From a bacterium (lineage in GTDB: Bacteria > Cyanobacteriota > Vampirovibrionia > Gastranaerophilales > Gastranaerophilaceae): a stretch of 8,106 nt of DNA. Below the pieces are notes generated by a model. It did not search any database, was not told where the DNA came from, and saw nothing but the letters and a program-made list of their open reading frames with translations. Shown one piece after another: positions 1-6,401 of the stretch (its first letter is position 1; every line of letters begins with the position of its first letter). The DNA lies in contig JAKSUP010000046.1 of assembly GCA_024408905.1 (NCBI GenBank), positions 1 to 8,106 on the forward strand, in the 5' to 3' direction. The position numbers and the translations under genes were made by a program.

Positions 1-800
1 TCAATATAATTTAATGATTCTTCCGGTTCATAATCAGATAATATAATTCCTAATCTGTATTTTGTAGTTAAGTTGTTTGGAGCCAGTTTCTCTGCTTTCT
101 TCAAAAATCTTACGGCATCGGAATTTCGACCTGAATTCACCATTATATCAGCTGAGTGAATATAAGAATTTGCAATTCTATTTTCAATTGATTCGACTAT
201 TTTTTTATCTTTTTTAGCAAATTTATTATAATAGAACGCAGATTTTTCATAATTTTTAGCAGCTGATATAAACTTTCCAAGTGAATAATATTTGTCACCT
301 ATTACCATGTATGAACGCGACTTGAATTTTAACAGTTTCTTCTCATTCTTATCTTTGACATCATTTAATATTAATTCAGCTTTATCAAACTTTTCTTGCG
401 AAACTAATGCACAAATTAACTTGTAGTCTGCAGTATACATTTCGGGCTTATCTTTTAAATTTGCAGCATTATAAGCAACTTCAGCATTTTGATAGTCATT
501 TACTGTCATATATAAATCGCCGACTTTAATACAAAGATCATACCGTTTATTCGGCAAATCGGCCATTAAATCTGTATTTTTTATTATTTGTTCGGCAATA
601 GCTTTATTTATAGAATCTCTGTCACCATTTTCTGCATAAAGATTTTTAATCATTTCACTTCTTGCATGAATTGCCAAAAAAGATGTTATAACAATCCCAA
701 CCCCGAAAGACAAAAGAACTGTTTTTACATACTCCAAAACAATTTGAGAAGTAGTCTTAACGCTATTATATTTAGTTTTTTTTTGTTTTTCTTTAATCAT
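1..800 (-). CDS. Membrane-anchored TPR-repeat protein, C-terminus cut off by window edge
   Basis: An open frame on the minus strand runs from ATG at 800 to the window edge without a stop, giving 266 codons. Residues 1-25 are basic and polar, and residues about 26-45 (VKTVLLSFGVGIVITSFLA) form one membrane segment or uncleaved signal anchor. The rest is helical with TPR-like repeats: about 86-118, 124-150, 160-192 and the clearest at 208-243, which ends in the classic A-x-x-L-x-P-x-N pattern (KKAEKLAPNN). TPR arrays are protein-docking scaffolds; most of this one should face the periplasm or cytoplasm from a single anchor. The start overlaps the end of the MgtC-like gene by 8 bases, and an AGGA-type ribosome binding site (CAGGAA) lies inside that gene, so translation is probably coupled. 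The partner and function are unknown. The reading frame is secure; the exact role is not. Confidence 0.85.
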   Translation of the reverse strand, partial: MIKEKQKKTKYNSVKTTSQIVLEYVKTVLLSFGVGIVITSFLAIHARSEMIKNLYAENGDRDSINKAIAEQIIKNTDLMADLPNKRYDLCIKVGDLYMTVNDYQNAEVAYNAANLKDKPEMYTADYKLICALVSQEKFDKAELILNDVKDKNEKKLLKFKSRSYMVIGDKYYSLGKFISAAKNYEKSAFYYNKFAKKDKKIVESIENRIANSYIHSADIMVNSGRNSDAVRFLKKAEKLAPNNLTTKYRLGIILSDYEPEESLNYI

Positions 801-1509
801 TCAATTCCTGCATATTAACAGACTCAGCAGTTGTCAGCTCAGTTAATTTTTTATAAATATCATTCATAACTTTTCTGTTGCTTAATTCAAAAACAGTAGA
901 AATCTTAGTTTTTTCCGGATTCTCTAATAATCTTTTTGACGCAAAATTTTCCGTATTATCAACAGTATCAGATAAATATTCTTGAATTTTCAATGTATCT
1001 TTTTCATCACAGTAAACAATTAGTTTAAAGCGTCTGTTTCTCTTATTGCTTGAAGGAATAAATTTCCTTTCAAAGACTCTGATAACTGTAAGAACAGCGA
1101 CGCTAAGAATGGTAGCAATTATTGCAATATCATACATTCCAACACCACAAGTCATACCAATAGCTGCACTAATCCATAATGTCGCAGCAGTTGTTAAGCC
1201 TATTATCATAGGCCCATTTCTAAGAACAGTACCGGCACCAATAAAACCAATACCGGTTACAATTTGAGCTGCAATCCTTGCAGTATCTCTAACACCTGTT
1301 GCTTGATCAATTATAACATTATCACCCGGCGCAAAAGTCGGAAAACCATATATAGATATAATTGTAAATATACACGCACCCAATGAGACCAAAATATGAG
1401 TCCTTAAACCTGCATATTTATTTGTTAATTCTCTTTCTAAACCTATAAAAAAACCTAAAGTAATTGCTGCAATTATTCGCAACAACAAATCAAAATTTAC
1501 CAGTTCCAT
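793..1509 (-). CDS. MgtC/SapB family inner-membrane protein
   Basis: A 238-residue protein, the usual length for MgtC/SapB proteins with a C-terminal soluble domain. The N-terminal half carries family landmarks: GLERELTNKYAGLRTH at 23-38, DTARIAAQIVTGIGFIGAGT at 75-94 and GLTTAATLWISAAIG at 104-118. Roughly five hydrophobic segments are visible (about 8-26, 37-55, 80-96, 103-120, 124-144). Residues about 160-238 are charged and probably form the cytoplasmic ACT-like domain. Family members act in growth under low magnesium or phosphate stress; Salmonella MgtC inhibits the F1Fo ATP synthase. Whether this homologue does so is not known. The ATG at 1509 is preceded by AGGGAG at a 6-base distance. 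It is the first gene of a minus-strand operon and overlaps the downstream TPR gene by 8 bases. Confidence 0.9.
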   Translation of the reverse strand: MELVNFDLLLRIIAAITLGFFIGLERELTNKYAGLRTHILVSLGACIFTIISIYGFPTFAPGDNVIIDQATGVRDTARIAAQIVTGIGFIGAGTVLRNGPMIIGLTTAATLWISAAIGMTCGVGMYDIAIIATILSVAVLTVIRVFERKFIPSSNKRNRRFKLIVYCDEKDTLKIQEYLSDTVDNTENFASKRLLENPEKTKISTVFELSNRKVMNDIYKKLTELTTAESVNMQELND

Positions 1510-1530
1510 AAATCTCTCCCTAACTATTCA

Positions 1531-1559
1531 ATAATACAATACATTGTACTTTTTGACAA
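1531..1559 (-). promoter_or_regulatory. Sigma70-type promoter of the mgtC-TPR operon
   Basis: Read on the minus strand, TTGTCA (1554-1559) and TATTAT (1531-1536) each match the -35 and -10 consensus at five of six positions, with an ideal 17-base spacer. The predicted start of transcription near 1524 leaves a leader of only about 15 bases holding the AGGGAG ribosome binding site (1516-1521). Confidence 0.7.
1535..1548. promoter_or_regulatory. Perfect 6-2-6 palindrome inside the mgtC promoter, candidate operator
   Basis: TACAAT-AC-ATTGTA is an exact inverted repeat. It starts within the -10 box and fills most of the spacer of the mgtC promoter, a typical position for a repressor that blocks RNA polymerase. 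The half-site TACA/TGTA recalls BlaI/CopY operators, but those have a 2-base gap between the TACA and TGTA cores and here the gap is 6. No regulator can be named. Chance occurrence in AT-rich DNA is possible. Confidence 0.4.
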
Positions 1560-1576
1560 TCATTTAAACAATAAAT

Positions 1577-1605
1577 TTTGCGTAAAGTCGTTTATTGTGT
1601 ATAAT
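1577..1605 (+). promoter_or_regulatory. Promoter of the dGTPase gene, possibly giving a leaderless mRNA
   Basis: A perfect TATAAT at 1600-1605 is preceded by a weak -35 (TTGCGT at 1578-1583, 16-base spacer). Transcription starting 6-8 bases after the -10 box would begin at about 1611-1613, on the A of the ATG at 1612. It diverges from the mgtC promoter, with the two -35 boxes about 20 bases apart. Confidence 0.5.
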
Positions 1606-1611
1606 AGAGCT

Positions 1612-2646
1612 ATGGAAACCGATTTAAAAACTATTAAAGATGAGCTTGAAGAAAGAGAATTTTCAATTTTGTCACCATACGCGACAAAATGCAAAGAAAC
1701 GCTTGGACGAGAATATCCACGAATTGACAATTATCCTATAAGAACAGAATTCCAACGTGATAGGGATAAGATTCTTCACTCAAAATCTTTCAGAAGATTA
1801 AAACATAAAACACAGGTATTTCTATCACCTTATAACGATCACTTTAGAACGCGTTTGACACATACGTTAGAGGTTTCACAAATTGCAAGAACTATGGCAA
1901 GAGCTTTGAAACTTAACGAAGATTTAGTAGAAGCGATATCTTTAGGTCATGATTTAGGGCATACTCCTTTCGGGCATTGTGGGGAAAACACATTAAGAGA
2001 AGTTATTAACGGTACGTTCAATCATAATGAACAAAGCGTACGTGTTGTAAAAGTGCTTGAAAAAATGAATTTGTGCCAAGAGACAATAGACGGCATACTG
2101 ACTCATTCTTGGGGATTGACACCTAAAACTCCTGAAGCACAAATTGTTCAATACGCAGATAAAATTGCATACATAAATCATGATATTGAAGACTCCATTC
2201 GTGCCGGCGTAATAACAGAAGAAGATTTGCCGAAAGAATGCCGAGATTATTTCTCTTCAGACCAATCTGACAGACTGGGGAAAATGATTACAAATGTAAT
2301 TACAAGTTCCTACAACAGTCCTAAGGTATCTATGTCAGAAGAATGTTGGTACTATGTTACAGAACTTAGAAAATGGATGTTTGAGAATGTTTATTTAGAC
2401 CCCGTTACGAAAGCCGAAGAAAAAAAGGCGAAAAATATCATTAAATCACTTTATGAATATTATAGCGAAAAACTGGCTTCATACTGTGAGAAAGATGAAA
2501 TTCAACAGATTGTAGTGGATTACATTTCAGGAATGACTGACCAATATGCGATTAGAAGATATGAAGATTTATTTATCCCCAAACCTTTATCAGAAGGTAC
2601 AAATGAAGATGCATTATTTAGAAGGATAAAAGATGAACTATATTAA
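1612..2646 (+). CDS. dgt: Deoxyguanosinetriphosphate triphosphohydrolase-like HD-domain protein
   Basis: Hydrolyses dNTPs, classically dGTP, to the deoxynucleoside and tripolyphosphate, acting in the cytoplasm on nucleotide-pool balance. From the ATG at 1612 it is 344 residues, as expected for the shorter dGTPase subfamily. It opens with the family's ELEEREFSILSPYA region, then RTEFQRDRDKILHSKSFRRL leading into KHKTQVF (ends near residue 70). The HD metal ligands are H84 (in TRLTHTLEV), H113-D114 (in LGHDLGHTPFGH) and D183 (in VQYADKI), all present. An upstream in-frame GTG at 1597 would add five residues, but it lies against the -10 box and has no ribosome binding site, so ATG 1612 is preferred even though it also lacks a clear one. 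The 3' end overlaps the next gene by 14 bases. The true substrate may be another dNTP. Confidence 0.92.
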   Translation: METDLKTIKDELEEREFSILSPYATKCKETLGREYPRIDNYPIRTEFQRDRDKILHSKSFRRLKHKTQVFLSPYNDHFRTRLTHTLEVSQIARTMARALKLNEDLVEAISLGHDLGHTPFGHCGENTLREVINGTFNHNEQSVRVVKVLEKMNLCQETIDGILTHSWGLTPKTPEAQIVQYADKIAYINHDIEDSIRAGVITEEDLPKECRDYFSSDQSDRLGKMITNVITSSYNSPKVSMSEECWYYVTELRKWMFENVYLDPVTKAEEKKAKNIIKSLYEYYSEKLASYCEKDEIQQIVVDYISGMTDQYAIRRYEDLFIPKPLSEGTNEDALFRRIKDELY

Positions 2647-3280
2647 ATACCAAGTTTACACCGGCAAAGAAAACATGGATATTGATGCCGAGATTTTAGA
2701 TAGTGCAATTAAAAATCAATCTCATGAGCCGAGCTTTCGTTTATACGGTTGGTCACCTAAATGTATTTCGCTTGGAAGGAACCAAAAAGACGATTTTCTG
2801 AAAGATAATAAACTTGATGTTGTAAGACGACTGACCGGTGGCAGAGCTTTGTTGCACGATAATGAGGTAACATACAGTTTCGTTTCTCCGGCATCAATCA
2901 TTCCTGATGGTGAATCCGTAACGCTTTCATATAGGTATATTTCAGGAATACTAATAGATTTTTTCAAAACACTCGGTGTTGAACTTGATTTTGGAGAAAA
3001 CAAAAAAATTTCCACCAAATTTGATTACTGTATGCTAATCTCAACAGGCGCTGACGTTTGCTATCAAGGTAAAAAAATAATTGGCTCTGCTCAATTCAGA
3101 AAAGAAGGCTATATTCTGCAACATGGCTCAATCCTGTTTGGATATAACAGAGAACTATTAGAAAAACTATTTAATGAAGAAGTTTCAACAGATTCTATAA
3201 CAACTGTAAACGAAATTTTGCCTGATATGACAAAAGAAGAATTTATAAACAGATTTGAAAAATACATTAAACAGCTATAA
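2633..3280 (+). CDS. Lipoate/octanoate protein transferase, LipM/LplA fold
   Basis: A 215-residue member of the BPL/LplA/LipB superfamily, which attaches octanoate or lipoate to a lysine of lipoyl domains (pyruvate dehydrogenase, GcvH). Visible landmarks are FRLYGWSPKCISLGRNQ at 35-51, RRLTGGRALLHD at 65-76, KKIIGSAQFRKEGYILQHGS at 147-166 and the acyl-site lysine at 147/148. C133 (DYCMLISTG) sits where LipM octanoyltransferases carry their catalytic cysteine in an ACF-x-x-P-S context, favouring an octanoyltransferase over an ATP-dependent ligase; the surrounding residues differ from that pattern. It is shorter at the C-terminus than Bacillus LipM (about 280) and lacks the accessory domain of E. 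coli LplA. GAAGGA before the ATG and the 14-base overlap with the dGTPase gene point to coupled translation. Family is confident; choice between ligase and transferase is not. Confidence 0.87.
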   Translation: MNYIKYQVYTGKENMDIDAEILDSAIKNQSHEPSFRLYGWSPKCISLGRNQKDDFLKDNKLDVVRRLTGGRALLHDNEVTYSFVSPASIIPDGESVTLSYRYISGILIDFFKTLGVELDFGENKKISTKFDYCMLISTGADVCYQGKKIIGSAQFRKEGYILQHGSILFGYNRELLEKLFNEEVSTDSITTVNEILPDMTKEEFINRFEKYIKQL

Positions 3281-4643
3281 TAGCTACATTTTCAATGTGA
3301 TATGTATGGCAAAACATGTCAAAGGGTTGAATATATTCAACTTTACATCCTTTTGCTGCAAGATATTTTAAATCCCTTGCAAGTGTTGCAGGGTTGCAGG
3401 ATACATAGATTATCTTACCCTTTGTTAGCTTTAATGCGTAATCAAGACTTTCTTCAGTACACCCCTTTCTTGGGGGGTCCAAAACAGTTACGTCAAAAGA
3501 ACGGCCTTTGGTATTAAGTTCTTTTTCAAAAAACTTTCCGGCATCCATATTATGTAATTCAACGTTATTAATATTGTTTTCTTTAACAATTTTTGTCGCC
3601 AAATCTACAGAAGCTTTTACTTCTTCAACAGAAACTACTTTTTTAGCAATATCTGAAAGACAGATACCGAAAGTAGTAATTCCGGCATAAGCATCTAAAA
3701 TTAAAGGTTTTTCAAAATTTTCTGAAATATATTTTTTCACATAACGAAAAATGTTATCAGCACTTTTAGGGTTCACTTGAAAAAATGTATCTGCACCGAC
3801 TTTAAAAACTTTATCACACAATTTCTCCTCAATAAAAGCTTCGCCTTCAATAATTTCTGTCTTACCAGACATAATTAGATTTGTTTTATTTGGATTATAA
3901 TTGACCCCGACACCTTTTATATTGTCAAGTCCTGTATAGATTTCGTGCGCTAATTTACTTATTTTATCTAATTGTCGTGGCGAATTTACAACTAAAATTA
4001 CCAAATTTTCTTTCGTATAGTTTGATGAACGGATTACAACATGTTTTAAATCCCCTGAATGTTGTTTTTCAATATAGCCACTAACACCAAATTCAGGAGC
4101 TTTTTCCCTAATAAAATCAATAATCTTATCACAATATTCCGGCTGAATCGGGCAATATTTTATATTAACTATTTCGTGTGAAGCAGGTTTATAATAGCCG
4201 GCCAGTATACGTTTTGAATCTCTCGTCTGCGAAATCGGATATTGTATCTTGTGTCTGTATTCTTTTGTATCAGGACTTGGTATAACATCACGGACTTCAA
4301 CTTCGTTGTTAAAAATCGATCTCATAGTATCTTTTACTATTTCTTTTTTAAGTTTGAGTTGATAATCATAATCTATAAACTGTAATTGGCACGCACCACA
4401 AACCTTTTGCATTGGGCAAAACGGTTTAACTCTATATGAGGATGGCTCTATCATTTCCACAACGGTAGCATTAGCAAAGTTTTTATTCTTTTTACCGACT
4501 CTTATTTTTACAACATCATCAGGGCAGGCACCTTCTACAAAAATAACATAGCCATCAACTTTTGCAATTCCGTATCCAAGGTTTGAAAGTTTCTCAATCT
4601 TTACGGTTAATATTTCGGGAATATCTTTTTTATCACAAACCAT
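3267..4643 (-). CDS. rlmD: 23S rRNA (uracil-C5)-methyltransferase, TrmA/RlmD family
   Basis: A SAM-dependent enzyme that forms 5-methyluridine in 23S rRNA. Its 458 residues show the full architecture: an N-terminal TRAM RNA-binding domain (about 10-65), four cysteines for a 4Fe-4S cluster (C76, C82, C85 and C164), FFQVNPKSA at 287-295, the SAM motif ILDAYAGITTFG at 315-326, DPPRKG at 389-394, the catalytic cysteine C416 in SCNPATLARDL, and the general base E451 in HIENVA. All catalytic residues are intact. Whether it modifies U1939, U747 or both (the RlmD, RlmC and RlmCD patterns) cannot be told from sequence alone, so the symbol is by family. It lies 12 bases after the exonuclease gene with AGGT as ribosome binding site, evidently in one operon, and its 3' end overlaps the convergent lipoyl-transfer gene by 14 bases. 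Confidence 0.9.
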   Translation of the reverse strand: MVCDKKDIPEILTVKIEKLSNLGYGIAKVDGYVIFVEGACPDDVVKIRVGKKNKNFANATVVEMIEPSSYRVKPFCPMQKVCGACQLQFIDYDYQLKLKKEIVKDTMRSIFNNEVEVRDVIPSPDTKEYRHKIQYPISQTRDSKRILAGYYKPASHEIVNIKYCPIQPEYCDKIIDFIREKAPEFGVSGYIEKQHSGDLKHVVIRSSNYTKENLVILVVNSPRQLDKISKLAHEIYTGLDNIKGVGVNYNPNKTNLIMSGKTEIIEGEAFIEEKLCDKVFKVGADTFFQVNPKSADNIFRYVKKYISENFEKPLILDAYAGITTFGICLSDIAKKVVSVEEVKASVDLATKIVKENNINNVELHNMDAGKFFEKELNTKGRSFDVTVLDPPRKGCTEESLDYALKLTKGKIIYVSCNPATLARDLKYLAAKGCKVEYIQPFDMFCHTYHIENVAIIAV

Positions 4644-4655
4644 AATTGACCTGTA

Positions 4656-5573
4656 TTAACGACTTGGTTTAATTACTTGAATATTTCGTGTTTCAGAAAT
4701 TTCTTGACGAGCATCACGTATAATTTGCTTGTATTCTTCTGACAAACTTAAACCGTTGCAAAGTCTATCGATAAAACCGTTATTTAGCTTAACAGCTTTT
4801 CCTAATGCACCGACTTGCTCTAAAACTTCTTTTACGTCATCAAATTCATACCCGAAAGACTGTTTAGATTGGTATACCATGATTTCGCCGGTTTCGGCTT
4901 CTAACGGTTCCCCACCAAGCTCAAAATGGAGTTTGAATACTGATTTCAGGTCTTGAAGTTCAGCCTGCATTGTAGCAATACTTTGCTGAATACGCAAATA
5001 TCTGTCAAACAAATAATCTACATTTTCAAGCTGTTTCTTTTGCCAATCAAGGCGTTGTAAATATAATTTCTTAAGCTTTGGATATGCTAATGCTAACCCC
5101 ATAGTATCAGCCATCGCACGGTGATGATTTGTTAAATCGACATTAAATCTTTCCGTTAAAGCTTCCAGTCCGTGGGATTCTAAATCCGGTGCAATTTCTT
5201 TGAACATGACTTGCGTATCTATGTGAGCATTCTCAAGCTTTTCACCGGTTACACGAATTTTTGCTTCATTCAAAAAAGAGTAGTCAAAAATAGCATTATG
5301 AGCAACAATGGGATAATCGCCGATAAATTCAAGAATTTTAGGCATTACTTCTTCTTCGGACGGAGCATCCTCAACCATTTCTTGCGTAATACCATGTATT
5401 GCAATCGAAGATTTTCTAATATGCTGATGAGGATTAATTAAAGTTTGATATTCGTCTTTAATTTTACCGTTATCAAGCCTTACGGCTGCAAATTCTATGA
5501 TTTTTTCTCTTGTATAATCCAAACCTGTAGTTTCTGTATCTAAAACAATTTCAATCTCTTTTTTTCTTGGCAT
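4656..5573 (-). CDS. DnaQ-like DEDDh 3'-5' exonuclease with long C-terminal extension
   Basis: The first 160 residues or so are a DnaQ/epsilon-type exonuclease that removes nucleotides from 3' ends with two metal ions. All five active-site residues are present: D12 and E14 (LDTETTG), D97 (VAHNAIFD), H151 and D156 (HRAMAD). Residues about 175-215 (LDWQKKQLENVDYLFDRYLR onward) look coiled-coil. Residues 216-305 form a further unrecognised mixed segment. PolC, the DinG fusion and plain DnaQ do not share this layout, so a proofreading subunit is only one option; RNase T-like or repair exonuclease roles are others. Start ATG at 5573 with GAAGGA at a good distance. It is followed 12 bases later by the rRNA methyltransferase gene. 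A leader of up to about 100 bases precedes it. Confidence 0.87.
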   Translation of the reverse strand: MPRKKEIEIVLDTETTGLDYTREKIIEFAAVRLDNGKIKDEYQTLINPHQHIRKSSIAIHGITQEMVEDAPSEEEVMPKILEFIGDYPIVAHNAIFDYSFLNEAKIRVTGEKLENAHIDTQVMFKEIAPDLESHGLEALTERFNVDLTNHHRAMADTMGLALAYPKLKKLYLQRLDWQKKQLENVDYLFDRYLRIQQSIATMQAELQDLKSVFKLHFELGGEPLEAETGEIMVYQSKQSFGYEFDDVKEVLEQVGALGKAVKLNNGFIDRLCNGLSLSEEYKQIIRDARQEISETRNIQVIKPSR

Positions 5574-5648
5574 TTTTAATCCTTCTTAACAATATTGGAA
5601 AATGTGTAAATCATTAAATATATTTGTAGTTATTTTTTTAGTAATATA

Positions 5649-5673
5649 TTTACCCCTTTACCCCTTTACCTCC
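5649..5673. repeat. Short tandem repeat of TTTACCCC (TAAAGGGG on the minus strand)
   Basis: Two full TTTACCCC units followed by TTTACC-TCC. Read in the direction of the exonuclease gene this becomes GGAGG-TAAA-GGGG-TAAA-GGGG-TAAA, about 76 bases before that gene's ATG. The purine runs look like ribosome binding sites, but no start codon follows at a suitable distance. It is the only G/C-rich island in an otherwise AT-rich intergenic stretch. Confidence 0.6.
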
Positions 5674-5681
5674 ACAACAGT

Positions 5682-5711
5682 ATGATAGCACAAAAAGAAA
5701 ACATGTGGTAA
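5682..5711 (-). promoter_or_regulatory. Possible promoter of the exonuclease-methyltransferase operon
   Basis: On the minus strand an extended -10, TGC-TATCAT, lies at 5682-5690, with a poor -35 (TTACCA at 5706-5711, 18-base spacer). The predicted start near 5675 would put the TAAAGGGG repeats at the very 5' end of the mRNA. It overlaps the oppositely directed thioredoxin promoter. Weak evidence in AT-rich DNA. Confidence 0.3.
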
Positions 5712-5714
5712 TAT
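5706..5714 (+). promoter_or_regulatory. Extended -10 promoter element of the thioredoxin gene
   Basis: TGG-TAATAT is an extended -10 box with no convincing -35. It lies about 25 bases before the start codon, leaving a short leader with AAGGAG at 5728-5733. Confidence 0.4.
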
Positions 5715-5739
5715 AGTTAATAAAAATAAGGAGTAAATT

Positions 5740-6057
5740 ATGGTTTTAGAAATTAGCGAAGATAGTTTTGACAGAGAAGTTGTTTCTTATAACGGAGTTG
5801 TTGTTGTAGATTTTTTTGCAAATTGGTGTGGACCTTGCAGAAAATTATCCCCAATCTTGGAAGAAGTTGAGAGTGAACTAAGTAGCAAGGTTAAATTCAC
5901 TAAGATAAATACAGATGACAATTTGGAAATGGCAAAAAAATATCAAGTTAGTGGTCTGCCAACACTTATGATATTTAAAAATGGAGAAACTGTTGAACGC
6001 TTAGTCGGATTAATGCCTAAGAATTCAATAATTACTAACATCGAAAAACATATATAA
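5740..6057 (+). CDS. trxA: Thioredoxin
   Basis: A single-domain thioredoxin of 105 residues, the standard length, reducing disulfides in cytoplasmic proteins and recycled by thioredoxin reductase. The active site WCGPC is at 29-33 (C30 and C33), the buried aspartate is D24 in VVDFFANW, the cis-proline loop is P74 in SGLPTLMIF, and the C-terminal GLMPK (90-94) matches the usual G-x-x-x-K before the last helix. There is no signal peptide. The ATG has a strong AAGGAG ribosome binding site 6 bases away. It appears monocistronic: the exonuclease gene diverges upstream and a tRNA lies on the other strand downstream. Confidence 0.96.
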   Translation: MVLEISEDSFDREVVSYNGVVVVDFFANWCGPCRKLSPILEEVESELSSKVKFTKINTDDNLEMAKKYQVSGLPTLMIFKNGETVERLVGLMPKNSIITNIEKHI

Positions 6058-6117
6058 AAATTTTATAAATATAGATTTTTAAACTATATTATTTGAGATT
6101 TTTAAGTATAGACTAAT

Positions 6118-6146
6118 AAAAAAGACAACGACTTTTGTCATTGTCT
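6118..6146 (-). terminator. Intrinsic terminator downstream of tRNA-Ile
   Basis: The arms AGACAACGAC (6123-6132) and GTCATTGTCT (6137-6146) surround a four-base loop. In minus-strand RNA all ten positions pair, including one G-U wobble, and a run of U follows (A6118-A6123 on the plus strand). In plus-strand RNA the wobble becomes a C-A mismatch and the tail is a broken CTTTTAT. The structure is therefore best for the tRNA transcript and only weakly suited to ending thioredoxin transcription. Confidence 0.75.
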
Positions 6147-6154
6147 CTTTTATC

Positions 6155-6228
<74 letters not shown>

Positions 6229-6239
6229 TCATATTGTTT

Positions 6240-6275
6240 GGGGTACGAAATTTTTATTAGTTTCGTTAATGCCCC
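6240..6275 (-). other. Hairpin in the 5' leader of the tRNA-Ile transcript
   Basis: GGGG (6240-6243) with CCCC (6272-6275) and ACGAAA (6245-6250) with TTTCGT (6261-6266) form two stacked stems separated by an uneven internal loop and closed by a ten-base loop. No U-run follows on either strand, so it is not an intrinsic terminator. It lies between the tRNA promoter and the mature 5' end and would be removed by RNase P. Confidence 0.45.
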
Positions 6276-6292
6276 TCGGCTAGTCTTAATTT

Positions 6293-6321
6293 ATCATAGA
6301 CATTTTTTAAAATCAAGTTAA
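6293..6321 (-). promoter_or_regulatory. Promoter of tRNA-Ile
   Basis: On the minus strand TTAACT (6316-6321) and TATGAT (6293-6298) are separated by exactly 17 bases, matching the consensus at four and five positions. The start near 6286 would give a precursor with a leader of about 58 bases. Confidence 0.55.
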
Positions 6322-6362
6322 TTATTAAAATTTTCCTAAAAAGTTAAATTTACTGGATTTTT

Positions 6363-6392
6363 TGTTATATTTGAATTAAACTTTTTTTGGAG
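6363..6392 (+). promoter_or_regulatory. Extended -10 and ribosome binding site before the glycosyltransferase-like gene
   Basis: TGT-TATATT (6363-6371) is an extended -10 box with only a weak -35 (TTAAAT, 6344-6349). GGAG at 6389-6392 lies 9 bases before the ATG at 6402. An in-frame TTG at 6387 overlaps this ribosome binding site and is therefore not the start. Confidence 0.5.
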
Positions 6393-6401
6393 ATTATTAC
6401 A

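Noticed and set aside
588..818. Plus-strand open frame of 76 codons opposite the TPR gene
   Set aside because: It is antisense to a coding frame with clear TPR repeats, and its phenylalanine-rich, low-complexity composition comes from the A-rich opposite strand.
1046..1267. Plus-strand open frame opposite the MgtC-like gene
   Set aside because: It lies wholly antisense to a well-supported membrane gene, and its hydrophobicity mirrors that gene; no ribosome binding site.
1597..1611. GTG at 1597 as start of the dGTPase
   Set aside because: It touches the -10 box and has no ribosome binding site; family proteins start close to the ELEERE segment, fitting ATG 1612.
1597..5573. Antiphage defence island (dGTPase, exonuclease and others together)
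   Set aside because: Some dGTPases act in defence by depleting nucleotides, but the neighbours are housekeeping genes, the strands differ, and there is no mobile or sensor gene; ordinary nucleotide metabolism is more likely.
5576..5614. Twelve-codon upstream reading frame before the exonuclease gene on the minus strand
   Set aside because: It ends just before the exonuclease start, but its ATG has no ribosome binding site and such short frames are frequent in AT-rich DNA.
6067..6091. Inverted repeat AATATAG/CTATATT after the thioredoxin gene
   Set aside because: The stem has seven almost purely A-T pairs with a nine-base loop, and no real U-tract follows; too weak to call a terminator.
6387..6401. 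TTG at 6387 as start of the glycosyltransferase-like gene
   Set aside because: It overlaps the GGAG ribosome binding site that serves the ATG at 6402.
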